Source: Gamarada debralockiae (taxonomy: Eukaryota; Ascomycota; Leotiomycetes; Helotiales; Hyphodiscaceae). Taken from it: 64,000 nucleotides of DNA. The notes beneath the pieces are model-generated. The model did no database searches. It saw only the letters and a list, made by a program, of their open reading frames with translations, and had not been told where the DNA came from. The stretch spans positions 1 to 64,000 of the forward strand of contig NXFV01001911.1 of assembly GCA_002803225.1 (NCBI GenBank), written 5' to 3'. Every line of letters starts with the position of its first letter. Within the stretch, counting starts at the first letter, position 1. Of this stretch, positions 1-12,042 are shown one piece after another. The translations under genes were made by a program, and so were the position numbers.

Positions 1-776
1 CTATAGAGAGAGTTTCAATGAATAATCCTGTGGATTCAAAAATTATACATTATGTTGTGTTAAAAAGTTAAATAAGGGTTATAATTTTCGAGTGTCCCGA
101 TTATCTTGTCACCCCCTGGTGCCCGCCTTGATTTTTACACTCCTTAAATATCTAGCAAGTCAAAGAATACTACGATATTTCGAAAGCAGTCCCAACTGAC
201 ACTATTAACCACCTATTCAACTACTCTCTACTACAAGAAGTCGTACTCAAATACGCACGATACTGCTCTAAGGTTTTCTGATCTGAGATAATCATAATCA
301 TGATGATTATGAGTATGATTTTGAGTAAAATCATAATCATTGCCGAGCCCTACTCCTGTCAGATGCACTACTGCCTAAGGCACCACATTTTGGCACCACA
401 CCTCATTTCCCCCTGTATTTAGTCTCCTCCTATTCTACAGAACCTTTCTCCCATCCGACAACTCCCTATAAACATGTTACTATTTATACGAGATGAGGTG
501 CAATACTCTTACTAGTAGGGTTATGCCAGGGAATGGGAATACAACGTCCGGTGCCTCTCATATACAAGGTACTATTTGTGTCAGTTCGGCGAATGTCACC
601 TGATCGTGCTGCCTGCGCGTGACGCGTTAGCCAAGCTAGCTCTTCCTAGAGTTATATTAGACTTCGTGTACTTGCAGAACTTTATCCTTCTCTCCTTATC
701 TTAGTATCTTTGTGTGAGCCTCCATAGTGTAGAGCTGTCACACTATTTATACAAGACTAGGCAACATCGGCGCGGC
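1..776. other. Gene-free AT-rich left edge
   Basis: No convincing coding sequence was found here. The stretch is AT-rich with scattered stops in all frames. Near 296-345 there is a short imperfect inverted repeat built from ATAATCATAATCAT/ATGATTATGAGT words. I see no promoter or RNA gene that can be supported. Confidence 0.5.
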
Positions 777-1350
777 ACTATAGTTGTATCGAGGGTTACA
801 ATAGCTGGTGTGCTTAATGGGCATAGTGAGATTCGTGTAGGTGTGGAATCACATTAAGGGAAGATCCATACCGAGGCTCCGTCTACCAGAGGGGCAGAGA
901 ATTTCATGCAAGCAAGGCAAGGCAGAATCATCTCGGCGGCAGAGTTGCATTGATAGAGAGGGTTTATAATTACTAGTGCACCTATTAGCTGTCGTGAGAT
1001 TCATGCAGCGGCGAGACTGGGCCAAGGGAAGGGTCATGGTTAGGCTCAGCCGGAGAGCCACGCAAGCAACACGAGGCAGACTTATCTCGGCGGCAAGCTG
1101 CAGTGGTGGAGGAGTGCGGTTCAAATATTGCAAACATCTTGGCGAGGCAAAGGATGAGGAGTTACATTCTGAAGCTGCGTACATGTGGAGCCGATTGGGT
1201 AGGTACGATGTTGCGGAGTCAGACATACCATGTAGACAGGTGCGCGGAGAAGGATCGTATATTATAGTCAGCCGCAAAAATGACAGTGCACCAGTGGTCG
1301 TCAGAATTCGTGCCGCACTAGCCGAAAACAGCCAAAAACTGTAAGGGGTC
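777..1350. repeat. Diverged tandem duplication (about 170-190 base unit)
   Basis: Two diverged copies lie head to tail, about 777-965 and 966-1140. They share blocks in the same order: a GTGAGATTCRTG block (828 and 990), an AAGGGAAG block (856 and 1024) and a GCAAGCAA...ATCTCGGCGGCA block (911 and 1067). A partial third copy starts near 1283, where an AGTGCACC...GTCG...ATTCGTG arrangement returns. The open frames crossing it (849-1277 minus, 976-1344 plus) have no recognisable domain and are probably by-products of the repeat. It may be an old satellite or transposon fragment. Confidence 0.5.
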
Positions 1351-2590
1351 GCGACTCGTGACTTAGCTGCGGTCAGGTGACCGTAGCTTCCGGATACAAC
1401 AATTCAGTCAGTGATAAGAGGGGGAATCTGTTTCGTAGTATAAGCCTTTCTTTTCTCCTTAGATTGTTCTTTTGTAATATCGACAGTCTTTGCCAGTTGC
1501 CTATTCTGCCTCTGACCCGTGACAGCAAGCAAGGGCAGGAATAAAGAGGGCTTTTTAAAGCAAGGGCTGCTCCTTTACTTAGCTAGCTAATCACGTGATA
1601 ATAATCGGACCCTAATAGTGCAGATTTATGGCTTTGTGGGGTACAGCAGGGTCATATGGACGCTAGTATTAGAGCTTGGTAGAAGTGATTCTTCAGATGA
1701 ACTTAACTTACTTCTTATTCTAGTTCTACAGTCAGTAGAGCCTGTATATAGAACGCAGTACAGCCTGTACGTGCGTACCTTACGGGCGAGCCTACAGAGC
1801 CTTCAGATGTCGGGTCAGATCGGTGCTAAGATACCGATATTACAGGCAATATTCCTGGCAATAGGAGCGTGATAGGAGCTGGGGCTGTCACACAAATTAG
1901 GTATAGCTTTTGTAACAAGAGCCTAGCTCCTAAAGGTACACGGGCGATTTCATGGGCGATTTCACATGGCAACTATTACTTGAGCCAGGCTCAACATATC
2001 TGCACAGTCAAGGACAGTCAGCGATTAGTCAGCAGTTAGTCAGTGTACAGTCAGTTGCAGAGTCAGCAGCAGTACAGTTAGCATGTGAAGGCAAGAGCCA
2101 GGAGTAAAGGATAAGTAAGGCCTATTGACCCTACTTTGGGAAGGCAAGCTTGAGTTCATATCATACAAGCGCACTAGTACTACGGAACCTCTTTTCAATA
2201 CAATCACCATTGTCTCCCTCCCCCTGTTGCTACGTCTCTGATATACTGTAATCCCTCCTGTTGCCCTCCAGCTACTAGTAGCTGTTACAGCTTTAAGGGA
2301 TCTAGAATTAGCTCTGAAAGAATCCTTGACTGACTTTTCCAATTCTAGCTGGCGGCAGTTGCAGCCGAGGAGCCGAAATAGGTTGCCTTCGATGCTGATC
2401 TATCTACGTACTATTGCTCTCACCTTCGACTTACCTTGCTCAATTTGACTCACCAAGGATTGCCGGTAAAGCAGCTCTGCTTACCTTTCCGAACAGAAAC
2501 AGATTTTCTTCATGTCAGGATTGGCGTGTGTTAATCACCTGTTATAGGACTAGGCCCTAAGTAAAAACAATGGCAACTATTCCCTATATT
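1351..2590. other. Gene-free stretch with a TCAG-rich low-complexity patch
   Basis: No supported gene. Around 2003-2085 the sequence becomes a low-complexity run of interspersed GTCAG/AGTCAGCAG words. A perfect ATCACGTGAT palindrome lies at 1590-1599. Short open frames at 1618-1872 and 2040-2342 show no recognisable motif. Confidence 0.4.
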
Positions 2591-2593
2591 TAT

Positions 2594-4800
2594 TCAAAGA
2601 ATAAGAAATTTGACATCGGTATCTCTACATAGCTTAAGAGAGCACTGAAGACAATAATTTCTGCGTAGGATTGATGAACCTTGGCAGGCAATTGCAAAGC
2701 ACTGAAGATCATCTGCACCATGTACAGGAACAACGCCGACCTGGGAGGTAGGATCTGAAGCCTCTTTGTCCTGACACCAAGGAGAAATATACGAAGAAAA
2801 TCGACCCGCAGTTGTGAGTTGGGCATGACGATTGTGAGGACATCTTTCAAGCAAAATTGTATCTCTCAAAGAAAGAAGTATGATCAAAGGGTCAGTTTCG
2901 GCCACAAAAGAGATACTAGAATTGGAGCACATCATAAGCTTGATGTGAAGTTCCTTGTTCTCTTGAATAGTTATTTTCCACGACAATATGAAGTCTTTGA
3001 AGAGTTTCAATGGTCGAGAAACTTTCGGGTAAGAGGGTATATTGGGGTAAGTAGTCTCATCAGCCTCAATATCATCAGGTGGTGACAAGACGTTGTAGGT
3101 ATCGTTTTGGTATATTAGTGTCCCTGGCAACAGTAGAGCCTGAGGTATCCTTGTTTCTCAATGTCGAACACGACAGGGTAGATCACCTGACCTTTCCCTG
3201 AGGTCATTAGCAAGCTCCTATCCTCGTCGTCAAACATGTTGATAGGTCTAGAAGGTCTAGACAGTACGGTGATATCTGGGGAAGACCGAATAGCTGGAGA
3301 AGGCCGAAGAGCTGGGGTAGTCCGAGGACCTGGGGAAGGCCGAGGACCTGAAGTCAAGTTGTAGATATATGTGAAGGGTTGAACTCTGGAAGAAAGGGTA
3401 GAGATTTGGAATTGAAGCTTTCGAAGCCTATTTTGGACTAGCGCCATATGCACCTCAGTATTAGGGTTCTCATAACAACAAAACACATGTCCAACCATAC
3501 TTCTAGCCATTCGAGAAGTTTCATATCGTCAAAATTATGGGAATTCCCAGTTTTTTGATGACGTTAGAGATGTTGTCGTCCAGTGCTGGAATAACCCCCC
3601 GGACATTTCTCCATCAATGACTCCAGATGATGGACAGGTCAGCGATAAGCATGCCCTCTTTGAGGATGACGAAGTGCACTGGCCCATTTAGGGCTGAAAC
3701 TTTAGCATATATTTTGGCTATAGTGTGAATATTTGGAAGTGGACTAAGGTAGCAGGTGTCCATAGAGTTATCGATGGAACCGAGCAATTGTTCGGAAATC
3801 GTAGTTTGGCCAAGACGGGTGAACCTCCCACACTTCATTGCTGCCAGAACTTGAGGAATGGCGTGGTCAAGGGCCTGGCGAAGCAGTCGGAACATCGCGT
3901 CACCCTCGAAGCCAAGTTGTTGAAATAGCCACGGATAGTATGAGTCAACAGTAACCATTCCGTTCGTGAAGTGTTGAGAAGCCGGTCCGAGGAGTTAGGT
4001 TATATCCTCAAGTTGGCGATGAATGACAAGTCCGAGTGGCTTACTTGAATCATTGGCTTTGACCCGAGACTGTGGTTGTTCTCGGACCGCACCTGCTATT
4101 CCATCCAGGTATAAGGATGGGGGAATCTCGAGACACCACTGTGCGAAGGCCAAGATCCAGGGAGCGGCTTCGCTGACTTTTATCGTCTCCCCAATTACCG
4201 TCGAGGAGCCCATTCGTGCAACTTGACGAAAAGTACCAACGAGGCCAGCTATTGTCTCTGAAGAAGGCACTTGCAGGGAATACTGGTCTAGATTTTGTCG
4301 AGCTTGTTCTGAAGAAATGCGAGGCAGGACCTCCCTTCGCAGTACGATTTGCCAACCCACGACAAGAGTCAGCAAAGCCACAACGGTAAGATCTAGCCTC
4401 AAGATTCCCTAGCAGATCATTCAACTGCCTTACTGTCGGCAGCAGCGTCAAGTCTGTTGCCGAACTTCTCAGCATGATGTCGAGAGCCTTTGCGCTGTTG
4501 AAAGGGCCGATTGTTGTGACAATAGCAGCCGCTAATCCTAGGAAGCGGATTCCTGCCGAACTATTACCGAGTTGAGTTGCGCAATAGTCTTGGAAAAAGC
4601 CTACGAACTTTTTCAAGAACCTAACAGGAGCTGTTTCTGGTGATGGAGCGAGGGTGTACGCGACTTTAGAGGTTGTTTTGTTGCTTATAGCAATTGTGTT
4701 CCCAAATCGCTCACAAGCAAGGATAGCGAGGACTTGGACATTGCCCCTCGTCGCCGTAGTCAGAACGCCTCTCAGGACGGAAAATACCGATTGCGAGGTT
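2594..4800 (-). pseudogene. Frameshifted relic of a large fungal hypothetical-protein family
   Basis: On the minus strand, fragments of one long protein continue from frame to frame: 4616-4390, then 4402-3995, 3958-3614, 3510-3115 and 3130-2594. Early text such as GIRFLGLAAAIVTTIGPF and later VVGWQIVLRREVLPR, AAPWILAFAQWCLEIPPS and QGYLRLY resemble, from memory, an expanded family of uncharacterised ascomycete proteins of 700-900 residues. The clearest frame changes are near 4385-4400 (NLEA is followed in another frame by the VVGWQ segment) and near 3120 (QGYLRL continues as GTLIYQNDTYN in another frame). I read it as a decayed copy, although some joints could be introns. Function is unknown. 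A proline/arginine-rich insert lies near 3270-3350. Confidence 0.5.
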
Positions 4801-5995
4801 TCATTAAGGCTCCATTGGAATTGAATGCCGTATTAATTGCTTATAAGATACGTTCTTATAATCTTAAATGGTGCTTTTTAATGAATTAGAACCGTTGCAA
4901 ATAGAATGATTAGTTGCTTATAGGAAGAGTAATACCTGTAGTCCAGGCTGAAAATGCCGATCTAAATTTACATATCCAACTGTATGAACCTTCTCTACCT
5001 TCAATATCTCTGCCACGCCAGATCATCATAAACAATATCACAGACTCTGACTCTGCCATTATCGATTCTGTAAGGTACTACAATAACTGTTGCAAATAGG
5101 AGAGTTAGATAAACAGAATAGGTCAAAATGCAGGGTTAAAATATCATTAAAAGCTTCGGCCCAACCGTTCTCCCGTTGGTATAATAGGCTTAGCGCTCAT
5201 TAGATCTATTTAAGACCGTTGCTTATAACCTTATTAAAACCCTTGTCATGCTTTAAGTCGATTCGGAACCGTTGCTTATAAGTAGGTATCACTTATCAAA
5301 TGAAGGTATCTTATAAAGCAATTAATTCGGTAGGTGATGTTGACATCTTGGGCTTATTTCTCTGGGATGAATATAGCTAAGATACCTGTGTGATAAGTTC
5401 ACGGAAAGAAGTGGATAGGGAAAAGGCCAACAGGCTGCGCTGAACGTATTTGAAAAGGGACTAGCGCCAAAGTTTTGATACTGTACCACTGTACTATTCC
5501 TTCCCCCCCCCCCTCTGAATAATCTACGGTAAACACCCACATTTTTGCCGCTTGATAACACCACGATTTACACGATATTGTGCTCACCGCATTGATTCAC
5601 CGCCTTCCTAGTCAAGACGAATTTAAGATATTACTGAGTACTTTGTTGGGCCCCCTTTGCATTAATCACTACCTGACAACGATCCCACTAGCTATCATAT
5701 ACGCTTCAATATAATCGTTTGGCACTGTATTCTAAGCCTCCTAAATGATCCTATGGAGCTGTGGTAAGGGGATCTTTGCTGTATCATACTGTGCTTACCA
5801 TATCTCGAGGGATTCTGCCGGTTATATTCGATAATAGCGGTTGATTTGTGGAGTGATTTATCAGGAGATGGATGTGGCGTTATCATATGAGATCCGTAGA
5901 TTATTCAGAAAAGGGGGGGAGGGATAGTAGTATCGATCGATACCGATCCGATACTTTACCGATTCCTTATCGATAAGGATTAGTCAGTATTTCTG
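4801..5995. repeat. AT-rich stretch with a repeated GTTGCTTATAA-type word
   Basis: No gene is supported. A short word of the type ACCGTTGC-TTATAA or ACCGTTGC-AAATAG recurs near 4837, 4890, 4912, 5086, 5218 and 5270, giving the stretch a scrambled-repeat look. A ten-base C run lies near 5506. From 5600 to 5995 nothing is recognised. Confidence 0.35.
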
Positions 5996-6004
5996 ACAAG
6001 CCTG

Positions 6005-6340
6005 GCTGAAGACCAAGCTCATGAAGCTGAGGAGCAGCTGTCATATACTAACACGGAGACAGGATCTTCCTATGAAGCAAGCGAGTCTCTAGAGAATTGG
6101 CTTGAGGGAACTTTCGTGCAAGAACTTGCTGCCAAAGATCCAAGGCCATAACTGCGCTGGCGGTGCTGATGAACTCGATACCACCCGGCTTCTGATCTGT
6201 GTCCCTATTGTAACAAGCCAATTAGTGATGAGAGGAATCATCATATCTTGAAGTGCAAGTACGCACACGATGAACAGCAAAGGTTGGATTGGATGATGAG
6301 ATGGGGTGAGGAGTTGAGAAGTAGGACTGGGAAGTAAAGC
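6005..6340 (+). pseudogene. Relic of a zinc-finger-like coding sequence
   Basis: Two coding-looking segments follow each other on the plus strand. The first, about 6003-6151, reads as an acidic segment ending in ENWLEGTFVQELAAKDPRP and a stop. After a disrupted gap the second (about 6190-6339) reads DLCPYCNKPISDERNHH then ILKCKYAHDEQQRLDW and ends at a TAA. The CPYC...HH...C spacing resembles a small zinc-binding motif. There is no start codon or splice site joining the parts cleanly, so I treat it as a fragment of a broken gene or mobile element. The parent family is not identified. Confidence 0.3.
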
Positions 6341-6344
6341 TCGC

Positions 6345-8134
6345 TCGGATACATCCTGGACCTTCGAGTTTCCAGGTAAGTTTTTAGGAGAACATGAAAA
6401 ACAAGGTCGCGAAATTCAAGTGATATATGAATACTAAATGTAGCACGATAAATTGTAATCCGATCCATCCCATTGCTGTCACCTTTTTCTTGTTCTCTTC
6501 GTCCCGTTGAGGTACAAATTCGAAGTCATTTGCTGGGTAAATAGAAGCAGTTAGACGTGATTTCCGATTGCTTCATCTTTTCCATGCTATAGCTGCCTTC
6601 GTACAGTTCTCGTTCTCCCTCCAAGGCCTGAGATCCCGAGATCGTCCCATTCGGAAAGTGTACACGTGATACTCCGCACGTAGTCTGCAGAGCAATTCAA
6701 TCCGATCTTTTTCCGCAGTATATCTCATCGGTGGCGCCTGGAATTAACCGTCAATCGAAGCGAGGTCACGGGGCCACTTATCGCTGCGATTTTCGGGCCG
6801 CCAAGACAACCTGAAAGAGCGCGATAAGAAATCATGAATCGCGTCTTGTCTGTAGATGCATCGACAACGTGATATGTAGTGGCACGTGAAATTCTGCGTG
6901 CGAAGTTCGCCTCTCGAGTCGCCATCGAAATCGCCCTCGAGGTTCACGACGCACCCCGCTTCCGCGCTTCTAGGCTCACCTTGTTGGCCATGGACCTATC
7001 AAACACTCGCCATCCTCAGGACAAATTGGCCGAATTTTGACATCGATGGCTATTGGACAAGGGGGGAAACATTAGCTGGCTTTGTACCCGGATGGGCTCT
7101 TTGATCAAAGTAGTCTCGCCGAGTCAGTTGGGAGGGACTGTTGATCCGGTGTCGACGAATGGATGTCGGCAACCAAATCCAGCGAAGCGATGGCTGGCTG
7201 GCTGGCGTTGTGTTTCTCGATGAAGTGCAGACTGCCTCGCGATAGCCGGATGTGCCTTGATCATCACATGCTTGTAACAGTGAGCCTCTAAGGACTGCAT
7301 CTGTCGATAATTCCGGGGTGGAGAAAGATGGCTTCATGGCTTGTTGGGGGGAATTCCTTGCCTCAAAGGACTTTTTGGTGTGGCAGCCCAAAACTCGTCC
7401 CTTATCTGCTTCGATGCCCCCATGCCTCAGGCACGGCAGCAGCTATCGGGTGCCCATTTTTTAACATCAAAAGCTTGACTACTCTTTCTACCAAAGTACA
7501 GCATTCACATTTTGCTTGTTCCCTTCCTTGGATTCATCGGCAGCAGGAGCTGAATACACTCCTTGTTGATTCATTCACTTCCCTCTTATCGGCTTCGCGC
7601 ATATTCTGCTCGAGCAGGTCTCTAGTATAAGCGCTACGATCACGAGGCACACTGGAGCATGACTCTGATCATTCAGCATTTGAGCTCATCGTAACACCAA
7701 ATCTGTATCCGCGCAGCCCCGCCACCATCAATCGATTGCCAGAAACCATTGCCCCAAAGAGCGCTCTTAAAGCCTCCGGATTTCAAACAAAAAAACACAG
7801 AGACCCATCTTTCGAGGATGCTCGCTGCCTGAGTGCCATCGTAGGCTTCAGCACCTCTTTCCCTACCTGATTGGGCTCACCGGACCGTTCGCAGACCCTT
7901 CGAACTTGCACAATCTTTTCGAGCACACGATCGTACCTTAGAATACAATAGACCGACAAAGACAACGATGGATGCCCAAATCATGTGGCATCAAGGTTCT
8001 ACTTCACTCGACATTTAGCCTTACGACGGTCTTGGTATCAAACGGGTTTTCTTGCATATAACAGCACACTGTTTTACGCTTCTACGACAAACAGCTTGCC
8101 CCGATTCAACATTCGTGCCAGCAACAACAACAAA
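6345..8134. promoter_or_regulatory. Long upstream region of ATG13
   Basis: About 1.8 kb precede the ATG13 start. Open frames here are short, overlap on both strands and show no domain. A CACGTGAT E-box-type word lies at 6663-6670 and another CACGTGA near 6883. A CAACAACAACAAA purine-rich leader precedes the ATG at 8135, as is common in fungal 5' leaders. No TATA box can be assigned with confidence. Confidence 0.35.
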
Positions 8135-11100
8135 ATGCATCAGCATCCTCGTCCGTCGCCCCTGACAGCGTCACCTGCCTCATCCCCCCGAACAAACCCT
8201 ACCAGAACGAACAACCCAAGAGAAGAGGGTCTCAGCCCTCATTCGAGAACAGGATCAGATATGCCGGGCTACAATGAGACTGATGAAGGCAGTGGGGATA
8301 GCGGAGTCATAGCAACGAATGGTCCAAGCAAAGATGCTGTGAAGAAGCTAGACCAGATCATCCAGGTAATACACCCGCTATTCTCTCTCACCTGTAGGGA
8401 AGCCCTAACATTATTGCTTCCAGAATTTCCATACCAAAGCCGCTATTGTTGTCCTACAGTCTAGAATGCCGCTGCCCGTTATTTTGACAAAAGATGGAAC
8501 GAAGAAAGTCAATAAATGGGTATGTCTTTATTTCCTTCTATAAACAACTCACGCGGGCTAAACGTTATTTTCTGCCAGTTCCAAATAGAGACAGACGATT
8601 CAAACGCATTTCGAGACGACCTGAACCTGTGGAAGACCTGCGGCGGAATCCAGAATCGGCCTCCGCCTTTGATACTAGAGGTATATCTTGACACTTCAGA
8701 TTTGACAAGCAGTCAGAGTTTGGTCATTGTGGATGATCACGGAAAGCGTTGGGATGTCCTAGAGGCTTTGAACAACTCTAGTGGGTCAAGCGACGGTAGT
8801 TCTCGCCCTCAAAAACGAAATAGTGAGGTATTACTGGAGCGGTGGAGGATTGAACTCAAGGATCCGCCAGGGCAACAAGCGTATGACTTTGGTGGCACCT
8901 TGCCCACAGTCTACAAGAAGTGCATTGTCTTCTTTCGTTCACTCTACGCTACTGCCAAATTCGTCCCGGCGTGGAGATTTGTAAAGAGCTTGGCCAAGAG
9001 CGGATCAGCAAATAGCTTGTTGAAGGTCAACTGCCGCATCATGGCAGGTGATGCCCAACGAAGTCGGTTCGACGCGCTAACTCATCCTTTGTATGAGAGT
9101 GAAAGTCCCGTTACAACAGATTATTTTCTCGGGACTACGGACACTCCAGTAGGGCAATTTTCTGCGGAGGTTTCTTACCGAAATGATTGTAACTTCCGCG
9201 TTGACGACTCGGAAGCTCTCTTGAGTTCGAGATTCATGGGTGCGGATGAACAATTTTTCCAGCCCTCTCTAGGTACAAAGGGAGACCACCGACGCACAGG
9301 AAAGACAGTCGAGGTTGGATCTCTTCCCGCTCATCGGCAGCAAGTCGAAGACCCCGAACCGATCCAGGCATATGGCAGCTTATCTACATTTCATGGAGAT
9401 GCACCTCCGATGGGATCAAGCCCAATATCTGCCCTCCGAGCCGCCAAAACTATGGGTTCAGATACCAGCTCTCCCCCCGTTGGATCAATGCCTCGGACTA
9501 GGCCAATGCAAACCTCCAAAGCATCATTGATGTCGCTTGAGGGCATAACTATGGCCAGGAGACCATCGGTATCTTTCCAACCATTCAAGGCTGGCTCACT
9601 TTCGTCTTCGCCTGGTCGTGGGACTCCAATGCACCAAGCAGGTGATATGCTCCCTCCTCAGTCTCCGCAATCTCTCCCTCGAACGTCTGGTATCAGTGCA
9701 TTAGCTCAAGCTCGGAATCGATCGTCACTTACAGCGGGTATGCCAGCTTCTCTTCGAGGCGCGCCCATTGCAACTGAAAACGCCATCATGTCTTCTGCCT
9801 CGAGCTCACCCAAACCAGCTCCGATCGCTCGCTACAGTAGTAGCTTCAGCCATCGACGTGGAAGGTCATCATTTGGTGGTGCAAGCAAACTTGTTGATGA
9901 TGACCAAACCAGCAGTGGCAAACAAAGCCTTTCTTCTTCTGTACAACCAGGCTCTGGAATTCTGGCCGAGGGTGCTGGGGGAAGCTCGGGCTCTTTACAA
10001 ACTGACGATGATAATATTTCAGAATTCTTGAAACTGTTGGACAGTAAAAAGACCCTGCAGAGCTTTGAGCCCGGAGGTGAGGTGTCAACAAAGCGGACTA
10101 GCGCGCAGCTTTCCAAGTTCCAGTCCATGCGAGAGTCGAACAACGCATTGACTGAATCAATGTCCTCTTCAAACCTCTTGCATCGATCATCGAGCTCTTC
10201 CAGCCGACAACTATCCAGTGTGCCACCAATGGTCGCAGCCACTTCAATGTCAGCTTCATCATCTCCTGGAAAGCCGATTTCACCACATACGCCTCACACA
10301 CCCGCTATCCCATCTCGTCTGAGCGCAAACTCAATAGCAGAGTATTCTGTGCCTCATAGACTGAGCCAACGCAGTAGGACCACCCCGGAACGGTTAGAGG
10401 ATGTTGCAGACGATGATCAAGGGAACGAACTTGGGACGAATGCAATTGATATTCCTACTTCACCAAGGCCGTACTATCCGCATAACCGAAGGTCTAGTTC
10501 CGTGGCTCAGCAACATAGAAATCTTGTTGTGGAAGATGACTTGGGTGAGCTGCCATTTGGCATTCACCGAAGCATCAGTTTAGGAGCGGATGATCGCGAG
10601 CCACTTAGTCTGAGTGCTCTTCGTGGTCTTCAAACAGCGGAGAACGTAGCTTCAACCTCCTCTCCTTCTCCCCCACGACTCCTCCAGCCAGCACCTCATA
10701 TATCAGAATCCTCGACTGCCATGTCTCTACAGCAGTCATCTTCACTGGACGCTCACGAATCTGAAGCCCCGCAAATACCACGCGTTCTCTCAGTTGGCTC
10801 TACAAATTCACCCTACCGACTAAGATTGGGTCGAATGGGGGGACGTGGCACTACACCGCCGACGGGCTCAAGCTCTAGCTTATTGGACCGTCCTAGTGGG
10901 AATACAACAGGTGAGAGAGCGGGCGGTGGTAGATACAGTTTCACCCGAAACTACGAGACTGACGATGAGCCTTTACTTTTTGATATGAGCGAAATTGGTC
11001 GAGATCATGGTAGGAGAAGCATCGAAGAGCCTCGAGGAGGAGGTAGTACCGGCAGTGCCAATGACAGAGGAGGATTCGACGCAGCACGAGGAGGAGACTC

Positions 11101-11143
11101 CGGCTCAAGCAGTCGGAAGGGCAGTCGAAGGGGAGGCTGGTAA
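8135..11143 (+). CDS. ATG13: Autophagy-related protein 13 (ATG13)
   Basis: Regulatory subunit of the Atg1 kinase complex, which starts autophagosome formation under TORC1 control in the cytoplasm. I read three exons, 8135-8365, 8424-8519 and 8579-11143, giving 963 residues; both introns (58 and 59 bases) are phase 0 with GT-AG ends. The N-terminal HORMA domain (about residues 70-260) is clear: NFHTKAAIVVLQSR, VNKWFQIETDD, LILEVYLDTSDL, LLERWRIELKDP and VVYKK-like TVYKKCIVFFRSLYATAKF. The rest, about 700 residues, is serine-rich and disordered, as usual for the family and suited to regulation by phosphorylation. An upstream in-frame ATG at 7985 exists, but the MHQHPRPSP start after the CAA-rich leader fits family N-termini better. 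The end, RKGSRRGGW, is basic and glycine-rich. Confidence 0.93.
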
Positions 11144-12042
11144 AAAGATATACGTCCTGCTTGCAGGAACCGATGGTCGATTCGACATCCACGAGAAAGT
11201 TAACGTTCGCAGTTGATGCATTCTACGTTATTTAAGAACCTACACATACGTTGTATACGCAGCGATACACAAACTTGCACACCTCAGGTCGCCTGGACAT
11301 TGCATGAAGGAGTTTGGGAATTGGACATAGTCTTGCTTTTTTATGCCCGCTCCTTGAGAGGATTTGATTATGTTTTCCGGCGCATCATGAGCGCTATTCG
11401 ATTGGGGGCGGGGGCAGTTTTTAAATTGAATTGGATGGTTGGATGGATGGATGGATTTGATACCTGGAGTTTTCAGAGGTTGTGGATACGGCGAATATTG
11501 ATCCAGATGAGATCAATTCGATAAATTAAATAATGAGAGCTCCTCGATGCTTCTTTCTCGGATCGTGATACTTGAATACTTCGTTCCAACATTACCGTAC
11601 CGCCATGGTCGAATCTAAGCAGAAATTATCTGAACCTCTTCTCCCACAAACCTAGATTGTTCCTCCCTTCATATTGGCTCTCATCCAGGGAACTACTCTA
11701 CTCAACCTTCTGTTTGAACGACAAAGGAGGTCAATATTCGGATTACTTTCCTTGCAGAACGAACAGAGAGGGGGAAAAGCCTAATTCAAGCTTGCCGAGG
11801 GATCCTGGAACCGAAGATCGGACAAGCTTCCCCGCAGAAGCGGAACCTCGTCCTCAAGCTAAGAAACCAGCTCTATAAACACTATGATCTACGGCTATCG
11901 TAGCCGTCGTAAAACACATTCTTCATTTCTTCGTTGGTAAGGAACCTCTCTGAAGAACAAGGTGTAGGAACTTGAACTTCTGACACAGAGTCCAAGAACG
12001 TTTCTACAGCCTTCATTCCATACCCCACTCCCTCCACTCACG
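11144..12042. other. ATG13 3' region and promoter of the transhydrogenase gene
   Basis: No gene is supported. A (GGAT)n-type microsatellite, four units with an imperfect border, lies near 11437-11455. The open frame at 11657-11878 shows no domain. The stretch presumably holds the ATG13 3' untranslated region and the next gene's promoter. Confidence 0.4.

Noticed and set aside
7985..8134. Upstream in-frame ATG extending ATG13 by 50 residues
   Set aside because: The added text lacks family similarity; the ATG at 8135 follows a CAA-rich leader and gives the usual MHQHPRPSP start.
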